Assembly (NCBI GenBank): GCA_033064195.1
Contig: JARBJD010000157.1
Location: 101,694 to 165,693, forward strand
Length of the DNA: 64,000 bases
Source: Blattamonas nauphoetae
Lineage: Eukaryota > Preaxostyla > Oxymonadida
Direction: 5' to 3'
Numbering within the stretch: the first letter of the stretch is position 1; the number at the start of each line of letters is the position of its first letter. Position numbers and translations under genes: made by a program. Under the pieces are notes generated by a model. It searched no databases, was not told the origin of the DNA, and saw only the letters and a program-made list of their open reading frames with translations. Of the stretch, positions 23,057-32,366 are shown piece after piece.

Positions 23057-23995
23057 CCTCATCATCAATCCCTCTTTTATCTTCAGCTGTGTGTCTTTTT
23101 CTTTCCCTTCTCAACCTTTTTTCTCGAATCGGGACAGTTGAACCACATTACCGTTGAGACACAACATGATCTCATTCATCGGTTTGGTGAGCACTATCTC
23201 AACGTAATATTCAAGTTCAATCTTTCCATTCTTTATTCTCCTGATTTCATGCTTTCTTCTTCATCTTCAGAACGTCGGGAGAAAGTCACTCACCACAATC
23301 GGTCTGTTTCTCTGTCCTTGATTGTTTCAGTTTCATCGAATGAAAACATGATCACTTTGTTGAACTCCTTGGGACTCCTTTTCAATTTTCATACAAATCC
23401 AGCTCGATCACAACTACCATCGTCAACTCTTCAAACTTGCCCACATTTCTAACATCTGTCCCCTGGTCTCGGTTTTCACTCTCTCCAAAGACATTCCATC
23501 CATATTCCGCGTTTTCTTAGCCAAACTCAACACTATCTCATCAACGACAACCAGTCAGATCGATCCTCATTTTCGGCATTGGTGGCCGTTCTGTGCAATG
23601 AAGTGTTGAACTATGCCATCATTGGTTGTGGTGGTGCGGTTTATGAAACCATTGTCACCTATTTTCCTTCATTCTCGGAATCAATCTTTCGTGAACAGAC
23701 TCAACGTCCCATCAAGGAATACGATAATCGTGACAATAAAAAGATCGTCGAACACTCACAAAATGAGCAAGTTTGAGTTTTCATTGTTTTTGAACTCTCA
23801 TCAGGATCCAGTTGAGATAATTGTCGCCTTCATTCGTCAACCCTCAAATCAGACTCTTTCTACATTCTAGTTTGTTGGAAACCCTCCCACGAATCTTCTG
23901 CCGCGATTCCTACAACACACTGCCTTATTTCTGAACGGTGAGCCATTTTGATCATCCTCACTCTGTCATCTCTTCATCAGCCCTTCCATCGTGAT
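23057..23995. other. Interior of element A, no recognised gene
   Basis: Short ORFs such as 23138-23452 and 23579-23776 have no recognisable family. Excising element B joins 19757 to 23057 and would connect two plus-strand open stretches, compatible with a decayed element gene. This cannot be shown from the sequence alone. Confidence 0.25.
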
Positions 23996-24725
23996 CGCAT
24001 CGCATCCCCTCCCACTCGCATCGCTTCGCATCGCATCGCATCCCCTCCCACTCGCATCGCTTCGCATCGCATCGCATCCCCTCCCACTCGCATCGCTTCG
24101 CATCGCATCGCATCCCCTCCCACTCGCATCGCTTCGCATCGCATCCCCTCCCACTCGCATCGCTTCGCATCGCATCGCATCCCCTCCCACTCGCATCGCT
24201 TCGCATCGCATCGCATCCCCTCCCACTCGCATCGCTTCGCATCGCGTCCCCTCCCACTCGCATCGCATCCCCTCCCACTCGCATCGATTCGCATCGCATC
24301 CCCTCTCACTCGCATCGCTTCGCATCGCATCCCCTCCCACTCGCATCGCTTCGCATCGCATCGCATCCCCTCCCACTCGCATCGCTTCGCATCGCATCGC
24401 ATCCCCTCCCACTCGCATCGCTTCGCGTCGCATCGCATCCCCTCCCACTCGCATCGCTTCGCATCGCATCCCCTCCCACTCGCATCGCTTCGCTTCGCAT
24501 CGCATCCCCTCCCACTCGCATCGCTTCGCATCGCATCGCATCCCCTCCCACTCGCATCGCTTCGCGTCGCATCGCATCCCCTCCCACTCGCTTCGCATCG
24601 CATCGCATCCCCTCCCACTCGCTTCGCATCGCATCGCATCCCCTCCCACTCGCATCGCTTCGCTTCGCATCGCATCCCCTCCCACTCGCATCGCTTCGCA
24701 TCGCATCCCCTCCCACTCGCATCGC
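23996..24725. repeat. Satellite array of CATCCCCTCCCACTCGCATC units
   Basis: About 24 tandem copies. Each consists of CATCCCCTCCCACTCGCATC followed by a variable run of GCTTC and GCATC pentamers, giving units of roughly 26-36 bp. Because the unit lacks stops in several frames, long apparent ORFs run through it on both strands; these are repeat artefacts rich in Ala/Ser/His or Arg/Asp/Gly. The array lies inside hAT-like element A. Confidence 0.9.
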
Positions 24726-24960
24726 TCTCCCTCGCTCGCACTACTCTCCCTCACCTCTTTCACTCTCATTCTTTACCATTTACTCTGTAACCTGGTCCAA
24801 CTTCCCATCTTACATCGAAAGAAACGTACAAAGTTCATTTCATTTCAAAATCCAGAATGTTGTTTGATCCTGCCCTTTTCTCGAAACGGTTCACCGGCGA
24901 CTTCACCGCCACTATTTCAATGACACTCTCTACGTCTGTCTGGTGACAAAAAACGTGATA

Positions 24961-26977
24961 ACATCCGCACGAAACCCGAAATTCGCACGGAACCCGAAAT
25001 TGCCAGTGTTCTTTCAATGGAGATTCGATTGTCCAAACTTAATATTTTGCTCCCTACAGGTCAAATATCATTTTCGTTTTTGTTCAGATGTTAAGCATTT
25101 CCTTTTCCGAATGGTGTCGTTTGCTTTGAATTCTAAAATCAAGTTCGATATGAAGTTGTTTCATTTTGAAAAAGTTGTGGTTCAGATGTCGGACCCTTTT
25201 CTCAGTCCATCCAACATTCATCGCATATTGGCCACAGCAGACGTTAGAGCCCTCCATAATCCAGCAGAAAAAGCAGTGTATATCGTATCAACAGAACATG
25301 TCGTCCAAAAACCCTCGCTCAAGAAATTGGAATCAGTGAAGCTGCCATTTCCCGTGGAAAATCTTCATTGGATAAAGGACGTGATGTGGGCATTAATGGA
25401 CATCCACCAAAGCTGAATCGTCACCAATCGCGGGAATTAGAGAATCGGATTACTCACCATCTCGCTCATGGTGGCGACGACAGAAAGCCAGTAGTCCTTG
25501 GGATTGTATGTCTGATTTTCATTTCTATGGTTCAGGCTAATAAATACTACGAAGAGATCGAACCAGAAGAACAGCAAACGAATCCCCTCAACAGACAATG
25601 GCTCGACAGATGGTTGACAAAGTCCTCCTGTTTCCATGGATCAACACCAACCATACTTGAAAAGGCCAGAATCGACGCCAGTACCGAGAGTAACATGTGT
25701 GCCTGGATGGAACTTCTGACTGAAACGGTGACGAAGTATCAAATCAAACCTGAATTTTTGTTCAACTTTGACGAAACGTCACTAAGAATCAACGTGGATG
25801 ACAAAACGATTCGAGTGCATCCGAAAACTGAGCCGCCACCAATGATTTCCGATGTTGCCCGCGTTGCAAACGCATCCCTTCTCGTGACCGTGTGCGCTGA
25901 TGGATCGTCCATCACACCGCAACTCCTCTGGCCAACGAAAAGTCCTGTGGCCGAGTTTTCAAATTTAAAAACATTCAACATTGATTGTGCATATCAGGGC
26001 GTCGGATGGTCAAACGGGTCCATCTTCGAAGGATACATGAAAAACATTGTTTTTCCAGCGATCGCCTCCAAAAGAACGAAAAAAACTAAAAATGAAATAG
26101 CACTTCTCCTCCTAGACGGCCATGCCTCTCATAACAATCCTGACGTTCTTCAAATTGCAGATGAATGCCGAATCATGGTGATGGGTCTTCCACCTCACCA
26201 CCCATCTGACCCAACCTCTCGATAGGTGGGTCTTCGCAAGACTGAAAAACTCGCTCAGAGCAGAATTCTGCCCTCCTTCTTCTCAATCAATCCTAGCTTA
26301 TCGCACAGAATTAGCACGGGTCCTCCCGATCGCCATCTCAAACGCTTTTCATCCGCCAACGATATTAGCATCGTTTCGTGCAGCGGGTGTGCATCCACTA
26401 TGTTTATCAACACTTTTGCACGCTCTGTCGAAAACTAGGAAATCAAAGATCTCTGATCTCTCGATCCTGATCAAGGAAAAACAAGACCGGCTCTCCCCTC
26501 CCGAATCACCTGCGGCACCATCGCAACCATCCTCAATTGGGCGAATATACACAACTCAACAATCACTTCCAAAGGCAGCCAATTCTCCAACTATAGACCA
26601 ATATTTTCGTCCTCGATCTTTCGTCACGTCACAATTTCGACCACAGAAAACAAAACGACAAACAGCAGGATCAGATCCTATTCAATCACAAAAAACAGAT
26701 GAATTAACCCAGTTAGACCGCTTGAGACATGAGTACCGAGTGGGGAATGTGAGAGTTCTTAGAGATGATTGAGAATGATTTTTCTTGTCTGATTTCACAA
26801 TTATAGCTAAATTTCAACTCTTTTCTGAATTAAATGACCCTGCTACACTTCTAGGTTTTCTGAAGAATCATCAATGTCGAAGAATAGGGTGAAATGTTCA
26901 AAGTAATTGATATGGGTGAATTCGGCCACGAGACTCGATTTCGGGTAACGTGCCGATTTCGGGTTTCGTGCGGATGT
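24961..26977 (+). mobile_element. Pogo-like (Tc1/mariner superfamily) transposon, 2017 bp
   Basis: Inverted termini ACATCCGCACGAAACCCGAA occur at 24961 and as complement ending at 26977. TA dinucleotides flank it at 24959-24960 and 26978-26979. Within each end the CGAAACCCGAAAT motif repeats, giving TIRs of about 40 bp. The interior encodes a DDE_1-type transposase with at least one frame break. TA duplication and transposase type agree with pogo/Tigger elements. Confidence 0.85.
25111..26772 (+). pseudogene. Pogo/Tigger-type DDE transposase (frameshifted)
   Basis: Open segments are 25111-25416, 25368-26225 and then the frame ending at 26772. The central one has a helix-turn-helix-like stretch (GHPPKLNRHQSRELENRIT), the first catalytic Asp in FNFDETSL, and the second in LLLDGHASHNNPD followed by LPPHH. 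After about 26207 the frame must shift by one base to continue as HLTQPLDRWVFARLKNSLRA, the expected QPLD region of DDE_1 proteins. It then runs through to a basic C-terminus ending at 26772. A shift or short intron is also needed near 25370. The enzyme is therefore probably inactive in this copy. Confidence 0.75.
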
Positions 26978-27212
26978 TACGAGTTCTGTTGAGAAAATGG
27001 ATCTGATAAGAAACAAAGTGATATGGGTGATAGTATTCAGTCGATCAAACTGAAAAGCAGTCGGTCGGTCGACGAGCAGTCGGACCGACCGCTGCCCATG
27101 CCTACTTCCGCTCATCCTGCCTCCATTTTTGACTTCATTCAACATGAATCCGGGACAAGCCTAAAAAGTACGTGAAACGACGTATCAACGCGACCTGGGG
27201 AATGAATTCCAG

Positions 27213-27755
27213 TTAGATTCGTTTGAACAACATGACATCAGATCCAATATTCTCAACACGAAATCCAGTTGAGATTCCGAGGCAAAGAGGAGAAGGGATG
27301 TCGGAGAAGATCCCAGGCTGCTCCGAATCGTCCACAAACAATCGAGCTTCTCGTGTCGACATGTTCACTCGAATCGTTGCTGTCTGCCCAACTCGATCAC
27401 ACTTCTTGTTTGTTCCTGCTGGCTTGAATTCTCCTCCTTGCCACATTCCACCCCTGAAAAGAGTGAAATGTCCGCCAATCCCACTTCCAAAGTACCCACA
27501 CTGGTTTTGTGTAGCATTTTCAGGAAGTGGATGTCTGATGAAGCCAAGCACTGAAAAGATGAAAAGAGAGATGAACACACTCACATTCCAACTTGTGTCA
27601 CTTCCTCTGATTTTGAGTTCCCACTCTCCTTCGTCGATCGGAACAGTGAATGCTGTTCTCCAATCTGTTCCCTTTTCGAGTTTGACAATTTGTGTGAGAG
27701 TGGTTGGTGTGAGCATGTGAGTAGTATCGAAGGCGAATGTGGAACCACGTTGGCA
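27213..27755 (-). pseudogene. Solo SPRY-like domain fragment
   Basis: The minus strand encodes one SPRY/B30.2-like domain closely matching those of the kinase/SPRY genes (LTPTTLTQIVKLEKGTDWRT, GQTATIRVNMSTREARLF, GIFSDIPSPLCLGIST) and ends at 27213. The frame is open upstream to about 27755, but no kinase or coiled coil accompanies it. It is most likely a dispersed remnant of the same gene family. Confidence 0.75.
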
Positions 27756-27945
27756 AAGACACCACTTCTATTGCTTTTTCTCCATGCCGATTGACAATTC
27801 AGAAAATACTAGAAGTAAAAGTCATTTTCATTTCAGAAAGTTGTCAATCTTAGAGAAATATTCTCTTCCAGAGTTCAGTTACTTCATACTTTCAAGTTGA
27901 AGCAAAATTTCGAAAATTTTCAAAAATGCAAAAACCTTGATTCTG

Positions 27946-28198
27946 GCGGAAGCTGGTGTATTTTTTCAAGGTTCCGAAGGTTGCGACCCTTCTCATCGGT
28001 CCCTTTTAGACCGGCATCGGAACTCATTTTTCTCGATTTGAGTTCCGGAGACGTACGTTAGTCTTGCCAAGGGCCTAGACCATGCCAAAGGGCAGTGATA
28101 TGTGAAATTAAATGCTTCCGCCAGGAATTGAACCTAGGACCTTCAGCTTAGTAGTAGTAGTGCGTGCACTCACCATTACCACTAGACTATCCGGTCCT
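27946..28198 (-). repeat. tRNA-derived SINE-like element
   Basis: On the minus strand TAGTCTAGTGG (about 28188-28178) fits an A box and GGTTCAATTCC (about 28130-28120) a B box. They are followed by a body of about 165 nt ending near a second TGGCGGAAGC copy at 27950. Acceptor-stem pairing is absent. A tRNA-headed body without ORF suggests a SINE; family membership needs other genomic copies. Confidence 0.4.
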
Positions 28199-28290
28199 GA
28201 AATTATCCCGAAAAATCAGAAACTTTATACCCGAAAAAAGACACTATAGCAGATTTAAAATTTGAAAACTTTGTCAATAAATTCAATATA

Positions 28291-28521
28291 TAGCAAAATG
28301 CTCCCGTGAAAAGTCATGCTTTTTAACGAGGGTAACAAGTGGCCAAGAATTAAGATTTAGCAGATCGCTCCCGTGAAAAGGCATTCTTTTAATCGGGGGT
28401 AAAAAAGTTAAAAAGGAAAATCTAACTAATTTTGAAAAAATCGCTGACGAGAAAAAGTCATGCTTTTTAACGAGGGTAAAAAGTCGTTCCCGTGATAAAT
28501 CCATGCTTTTTTAACGAGGGG
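28291..28521 (+). repeat. Four imperfect hairpin repeats
   Basis: Near 28297, 28366, 28441 and 28486 the motif TCCCGTGAAAAG-loop-CTTTTTAACGAGGG recurs. Its two halves pair to form a stem-loop. The second unit has altered bases on both sides (GGCATTC loop, CTTTTAATCGGGGG), leaving much of the stem intact. Spacing is about 45-75 bp. Function is unknown. Confidence 0.6.
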
Positions 28522-28604
28522 AGATAGGTAGACGATAAAAGGAATATATAGCAGATCTGAACATTCGAGGTATAAGGCACAGGTCGAAACTAACATTTTC
28601 AGGA

Positions 28605-28672
28605 GCTAGTAGCTCAGTGGGTATGTTCCAGTGTCCACCCGTTTCTAGGGGGTGGTTCGATTCAGGCGAGGG
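28605..28672 (+). other. tRNA-like sequence followed by A-rich simple repeat
   Basis: TAGCTCAGTGG (28610-28620) is a perfect A box and GGTTCGATTC (28654-28663) a good B box. Immediately after comes a (TTCAAAAA)n array to about 28860. This arrangement is typical of a tRNA-derived retroposon with an A-rich tail. Confidence 0.45.
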
Positions 28673-28679
28673 GCAATCT

Positions 28680-28860
28680 TAATTTCAAAAAAAAATGAAA
28701 AAGTTTCAAAATACCAAAACAATTTCAAAAATTTAAAAAATTCAAAAATTCAAAAAAAATTTCAAAAAAAAATACTTAGGAAAATTTCAAAAATTCAAAA
28801 ATTCAAAAATTCAAAATTCAAAAATTCAAAAATTCAAAAATTCAAAATTTCCAAAAAAGT
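28680..28860. repeat. AT-rich simple repeat (TTCAAAAA)n
   Basis: Tandem, slightly irregular TTCAAAAAT units. Apparent ORFs here are Lys/Ile/Asn artefacts. Confidence 0.9.
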
Positions 28861-28867
28861 TGAAGTA

Positions 28868-29135
28868 TGAAACCTCGACGTAATTTCCCTTGATACTCAG
28901 GCAAAATGGTGCCCTCGTGGCTAATGCGTAGAACAGAATTGAAGGTTGGATTGGAGCGGGACGAGCTGGGAGGCTGTCCCCGGGGGTTCACTGTGGGCAT
29001 CACTTGAATGTGACCGTAAATCATGCCCCCCAATACCTTAGCCCTTCAAGGAATTCGCCAGCAGTAGTCATTGAGTAGGATCATGATAGAATGATCCCCA
29101 AAGGAGTATCGGGTTGTCCTACGGTACAATCATAC
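28868..29135 (+). ncRNA. Structured repeat family, copy A
   Basis: First of three related units of about 270 nt (others at 29207 and 30128). All start CCTCGACGTAA-like and share GATACTCAGGCAAAATGGTG, CCCTTCAAGGAATTCGC and CCCCAAAGG(A/G)GTATCGGG. At 28958-28980 this copy can form GGGACGAGC/GCTGTCCC. Copies B and C have different bases at the same place but still pair. Compensatory change with conserved flanks indicates an RNA that folds. I cannot assign it to a known ribozyme or intron class. Confidence 0.5.
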
Positions 29136-29206
29136 AAAAACTTGATAAAGGAAATGATGAACGATGAAGGCTTGAATGATTGAATGATTGAATTTCAAGT
29201 TGAAAA

Positions 29207-29480
29207 AATGATACCTCGACGTAATTTCCCTTGATACTCAGGCAAAATGGTGCCCTCGTGACTAATGCGTAGAACGAATTGAAGGTTGAATTGGAGACGG
29301 TGGATTTCTAGGAATCCGCCCCGGGGTTCATGTTGGCTTCAGATTCTCGACAGAGAGTTTGACCGTAAATCATGCCCACCCAAGACTTAACCCTTCAAGG
29401 AATTCGCCAGCAGTAGTCATTGAGTAGGATCATGATAGAATGATCCCCAAAGGAGTATCGGGTTGTCTCATGGTACAATC
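29207..29480 (+). ncRNA. Structured repeat family, copy B
   Basis: Second unit. The variable hairpin is GGTGGATT...AATCCGCC at 29299-29320. The flanks are nearly identical to copy A from CGTAATTTCCCTTGATACTC to GAATGATCCCCAAAGGAG. It precedes the first viral-type gene at 29695. Confidence 0.5.
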
Positions 29481-29661
29481 ATACAAACTTGAATGAATGA
29501 TTGAATGATTGAAAAAATCAATTGAATGAATGAATGACAAAATGAATTGAATGAAAAAATGAAACTTGGAAGAAAGAAACAAAAAAGAAAGAAGCAAGAT
29601 GAAAGCTGGCACAACTAGGAACAAAAAATAAAAAGTTCTCAACACTTCACTTCACATTTCA

Positions 29662-29674
29662 TTTTTATTTTTTT
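29662..29674 (+). promoter_or_regulatory. T-rich motif upstream of the 29695 gene
   Basis: TTTTTATTTTTTT ends 20 nt before the ATG at 29695. The same T5-A-T5 core precedes most genes of the viral module, on either strand. Confidence 0.5.
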
Positions 29675-29694
29675 GATTTTTTAATTTGTATTAA

Positions 29695-30144
29695 ATGACA
29701 ACAGTGAATACTACATATGTCTCGCTAAAGACTTTGAACCCTCCAAAGGGGAGCGAAAAACGTCGAACAGATGCCAAGCAAGCTTTGATTCAGTCAATGA
29801 AAGAAGAGAACTGTGAACTTGTCTCTGAGTATGTCAGACATAATATCCCAGTCATCTATGTTCATGAAGGTGTTGAGTGGAGGATAAAACCAAAGTTGTG
29901 GAATCAAGGGAACAGACCACACATGTCACAACGTCGACACTACACTCAATCGTTTGTGGAGAATGAACTGAGGAAGTACAACTGTGAGCTCGTTGGTGAG
30001 TACAAACAAGTGCTGTTCCATCTGAGAAGACTTTGGTGTGTTTCTGGTGTTCACAAAATTAACGCTGATTTTTTTCTATTTGAATTTTTTATTTTGCATA
30101 TGAAGAGTAGGTCCAGTTTGTGCAAGTATGAGATCTCGACGTAA
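29695..30144 (+). CDS. Protein with repeated NCELVxEY modules (viral module, left-most gene)
   Basis: 149 codons. Two copies of a module are visible: ENCELVSEYVRHNIPVIYVH followed by EWRIKPKLWNQGNRP, and then KYNCELVGEYKQ. Such modules occur as treble-clef/zinc-ribbon-like domains in mobile endonuclease-type proteins of large DNA viruses and phages; here most of the usual Cys pairs are missing. The reading frame runs into structured repeat copy C and stops at its conserved CGACGTAA, so the C-terminus may be truncated by that repeat. The T-rich upstream motif links it to the integrated virus. Function is uncertain. Confidence 0.45.
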   Translation: MTTVNTTYVSLKTLNPPKGSEKRRTDAKQALIQSMKEENCELVSEYVRHNIPVIYVHEGVEWRIKPKLWNQGNRPHMSQRRHYTQSFVENELRKYNCELVGEYKQVLFHLRRLWCVSGVHKINADFFLFEFFILHMKSRSSLCKYEIST

Positions 30145-30410
30145 CGTTCCAAGATACTCAGGCAAAATGGTGCCCTCGTGACTGATGCGTAGAACGAATT
30201 GAAGGTTGGATTGGAGACGGATGATCGAAAGATTGTCCCCGGGGTTCATGTTGGTTTCAGATTCTCGACAGAGAGTTTGACCTTAAATCATGCCCACCCA
30301 AGACTTATCCCTTCAAGGAATTCGCTATTCTCTGTGAGAGCGTAGCAGTCATTGAGAAGGATTGAGATAGATCGTCCCCAAAGGGGTATCGGGGTGTCCA
30401 TAGGAAACTC
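30128..30410 (+). ncRNA. Structured repeat family, copy C
   Basis: Third unit, directly overlapping the end of the 29695 ORF. The variable hairpin is GGATGATC-GAAA-GATTGTCC (30219-30238), an 8-bp stem with a GNRA-type tetraloop. A second extra hairpin, CGCTATTCTC...GAGAGCG (about 30321-30342), replaces a shorter segment in copies A and B. Confidence 0.5.
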
Positions 30411-30482
30411 ACACAAACATGAACAGGAACTACTCAACGGCTATTTTTGTCTTTTTTAATTTCAATTAAAGAGCAAACAAAA

Positions 30483-31201
30483 ATGAATCGACAAAAATAC
30501 AATTCACAAATGATTGAGAAAATGATTGATCATAATCTTTCGACGATCACTGAGAATGCAGCAGTCATTCACTCACTACAGACGGAATTAGAAACGAATC
30601 AAGAAGAAGTCGACACACTTAAGAAGACAACTGAAGCACAGCAGACAGCGATATCCTCAATCCAAAAAGTGGTAAGCACAAACGGATCAATCAGTTGTTC
30701 AGCTGGTATTGCGACACCAGAAATTGGAGGATTGATAAATGTTAATGGAGCGAAGTGGAATATCTCAGAAGGATCACTTCCGAAGTATCCTGGAACATAT
30801 CCGGCTTCAACATTTAAGTCTGGCATATCAATCTCACAATCGATTGCAGAAACTTCTGGAATTCAGTTCAATGGTGATGGTATTATCATGTGGTCACCGT
30901 GTGACACACCAGCATTGTTTTACTACGATGAAGACACTGGTTCAGGAGTATTTTCAATATCACCAACAGGGAGTTTTTCTCAGTTGTCAGACAGAAGAGT
31001 CAAAAGGAATATTGTTCCATACCCTAATGTTCTTGAACAATTGAATAAAGTCGAAATTGTGCAGAATCAGTTCAACACATTCGACTCGAAGATCAGCAAA
31101 GTCACAAAGCAAATAGAGAATGAGACAGATGAAGAACACTTGAAGAACTGCAAAGAGAAATGTGAATGCTTGAAGAAGGAAAGTGAGAAGAAACACATTG
31201 G
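30483..31201 (+). pseudogene. Viral fibre/spike-type protein with Peptidase_S74 domain (5' part, interrupted)
   Basis: The ATG at 30483 starts a coiled-coil N-terminus (MIEKMIDHNLSTITEN...VDTLKKTTEAQQTAI), then a beta-rich Gly/Ser stalk. It ends in the start of an intramolecular chaperone auto-processing domain, FSQLSDRRVKRNIVPYPNVL. In S74 domains a Ser-Lys pair five residues apart cleaves the domain from the fibre; S and K are present as SDRRVK. The frame is interrupted at 31202 by a 521-bp MITE and continues at 31731. S74 domains trimerise and mature tail spikes and fibres, so a receptor-binding or surface fibre of the particle is inferred. Confidence 0.75.
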
Positions 31202-31722
31202 CAGGCTTCTGATTTGATCCCAGTGATCCCAGTCGGATCTGATCCCACCAAATACCTACAATACCATTTCGTTTCTTTCATTTCAAAAAAGTCTTCTTAT
31301 ATATGATATTTGAATGGAAAAAAAAGTAAAAAGGAAAATGGTCACTTCATAGATCATGAAAATGCAAACTTTGGGTGCTGCTGTTTCAGTTTGTTCTACA
31401 ACAATAATTATAAAAACAAGTCGATAATGCGTTATTATGTCTTCTTTGATGGTTTTTTCTCACTGACTAAAGTCAATGAAGGGAATACATCGAAAAAAGA
31501 AGTGTTGGTGATTGTGATCGTGCGTGTTTTTGGGAAATAAGAGCTGTCTGAAATATTGAAGAGCATTATGTGAAAACAAGAAGTGAATTGAACATGATTA
31601 ATGAAGTGATAATGAGAAAATCTCAAAGGAAAAGAGTTGAAATTTGATCTCAGTCCAAATTTAGGCACTGACATCAATTGATCCCAGTTTTACCTATTTT
31701 GATGGGACTACTCAGATGCCTG
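31202..31722. mobile_element. Non-autonomous hAT-like MITE, 521 bp
   Basis: The ends CAGGCTTCTGATT and the complement of ACTCAGATGCCTG match at 11 of 13 positions. The 8-bp duplication CACATTGG lies at 31194-31201 and 31723-31730. There is no transposase ORF. GATCCCAG motifs recur near both ends. The element differs in terminal sequence from hAT-like elements A and B. Confidence 0.85.
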
Positions 31723-31730
31723 CACATTGG

Positions 31731-31932
31731 TGTGATTGCTCAACAGATCCAAGAAATATTTCCTGAAGTCGTGAATGATTCCAATCCAGATTGTCTTCAA
31801 GTTGATTATGCAGAACTCTCTTGCTTCTGTGTGAAAGCCATTCAGGAATTGTGCTCTATTGTTGGACAACAACAGACACTCATCAATGAACTGATCCAAA
31901 AATATAATACACTGATTAGTATTCCAACATGA
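31731..31932 (+). pseudogene. Peptidase_S74 domain, 3' part
   Basis: After the second CACATTGG the frame continues VIAQQIQEIFPEVVND, then QVDYAELSCFCVKAIQELC. This is the conserved second half of S74 domains (HIGViAQdveevfPe ... vdYseL.. AiQEL), and it stops at 31932. It is in frame with 30483-31201 when the MITE is skipped. It overlaps the end of the convergent gene at 31916 by 17 nt. Confidence 0.8.
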
Positions 31933-32326
31933 GATCAACCAGAAATTCATAGTACTCTTTGATTATTTTTCCATTGATTGTCTCGGTTGTTTCCATCTCA
32001 ATTGAGTCACTAGAACTGTCTTTGAACCAGATCTTCACCATTGATTGTCGAGTGCTTAGTTCCCACTTCTTTCGCTTCGCAATCTGTTCATTGCAGAAAG
32101 CAACATATGAATCATTGAATGCATCAGTCTGGATCCAATCACCATGGATTGTGATGTGCTGTGGAATGTCTTTAGAAATCACTATTGTTGAACCATGAAT
32201 CTCTTCCTTCACATGTATGAGTTTGCAGTCAAGGAAGTAGATGTACTTTTGTTTTCTGGAATTGGTAAAATCAGGAGGGAGTTGAGCAGTGTGAGTATTC
32301 TGAATTGAGAAGTAACGCTTCACCAT
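31916..32326 (-). CDS. Unknown viral-module protein, 136 aa
   Basis: Predicted beta-rich protein with alternating hydrophobic strands (KYIYFLDCKLIHV, STIVISKDIPQHITIHG, MVKIWFKDS) and no signal peptide. The pattern would suit a single jelly-roll or minor capsid component, but I do not recognise a family. An AAAAATAAAA motif at 32340-32349 lies just upstream of its start, as for neighbouring capsid genes. It is the last gene of a minus-strand run from 37.3 kb. Confidence 0.45.
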   Translation of the reverse strand: MVKRYFSIQNTHTAQLPPDFTNSRKQKYIYFLDCKLIHVKEEIHGSTIVISKDIPQHITIHGDWIQTDAFNDSYVAFCNEQIAKRKKWELSTRQSMVKIWFKDSSSDSIEMETTETINGKIIKEYYEFLVDLMLEY

Positions 32327-32339
32327 TTGTGTTTTCTAC

Positions 32340-32349
32340 AAAAATAAAA
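32340..32349 (-). promoter_or_regulatory. T-rich motif upstream of the 32326 gene
   Basis: On the minus strand TTTTATTTTT lies about 14 nt before the start codon. Confidence 0.5.
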
Positions 32350-32366
32350 TATCACATTTGTTCTAT

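Larger units (their letters stand above)
19298..27104. mobile_element. hAT-like element A, 7.8 kb including nested elements
   Basis: The left end reads TAGGCATGGGCAGTGGTCGG. The right end is its near-exact complement (CCGACCGCTGCCCATGCCTA). GGTCGGTC/GACCGACC motifs recur inside both ends, as subterminal repeats do in hAT elements. An 8-bp duplication flanks the element. The interior holds hAT-like element B copy 1, a satellite array and a pogo-like transposon; without those about 2.5 kb remain. I recognise no hAT transposase (BED finger or hATC dimerisation domain) in the remainder. Confidence 0.75.

Noticed and set aside
23948-24923. 280- and 310-aa proteins (and minus-strand counterparts)
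   Set aside because: They are readings of a tandem satellite in several frames and lack non-repetitive protein sequence.
28868-30410. Group I intron or CRISPR-like array
   Set aside because: Conserved group I core elements were not found, and the copies are too long, too few and unevenly spaced for CRISPR.
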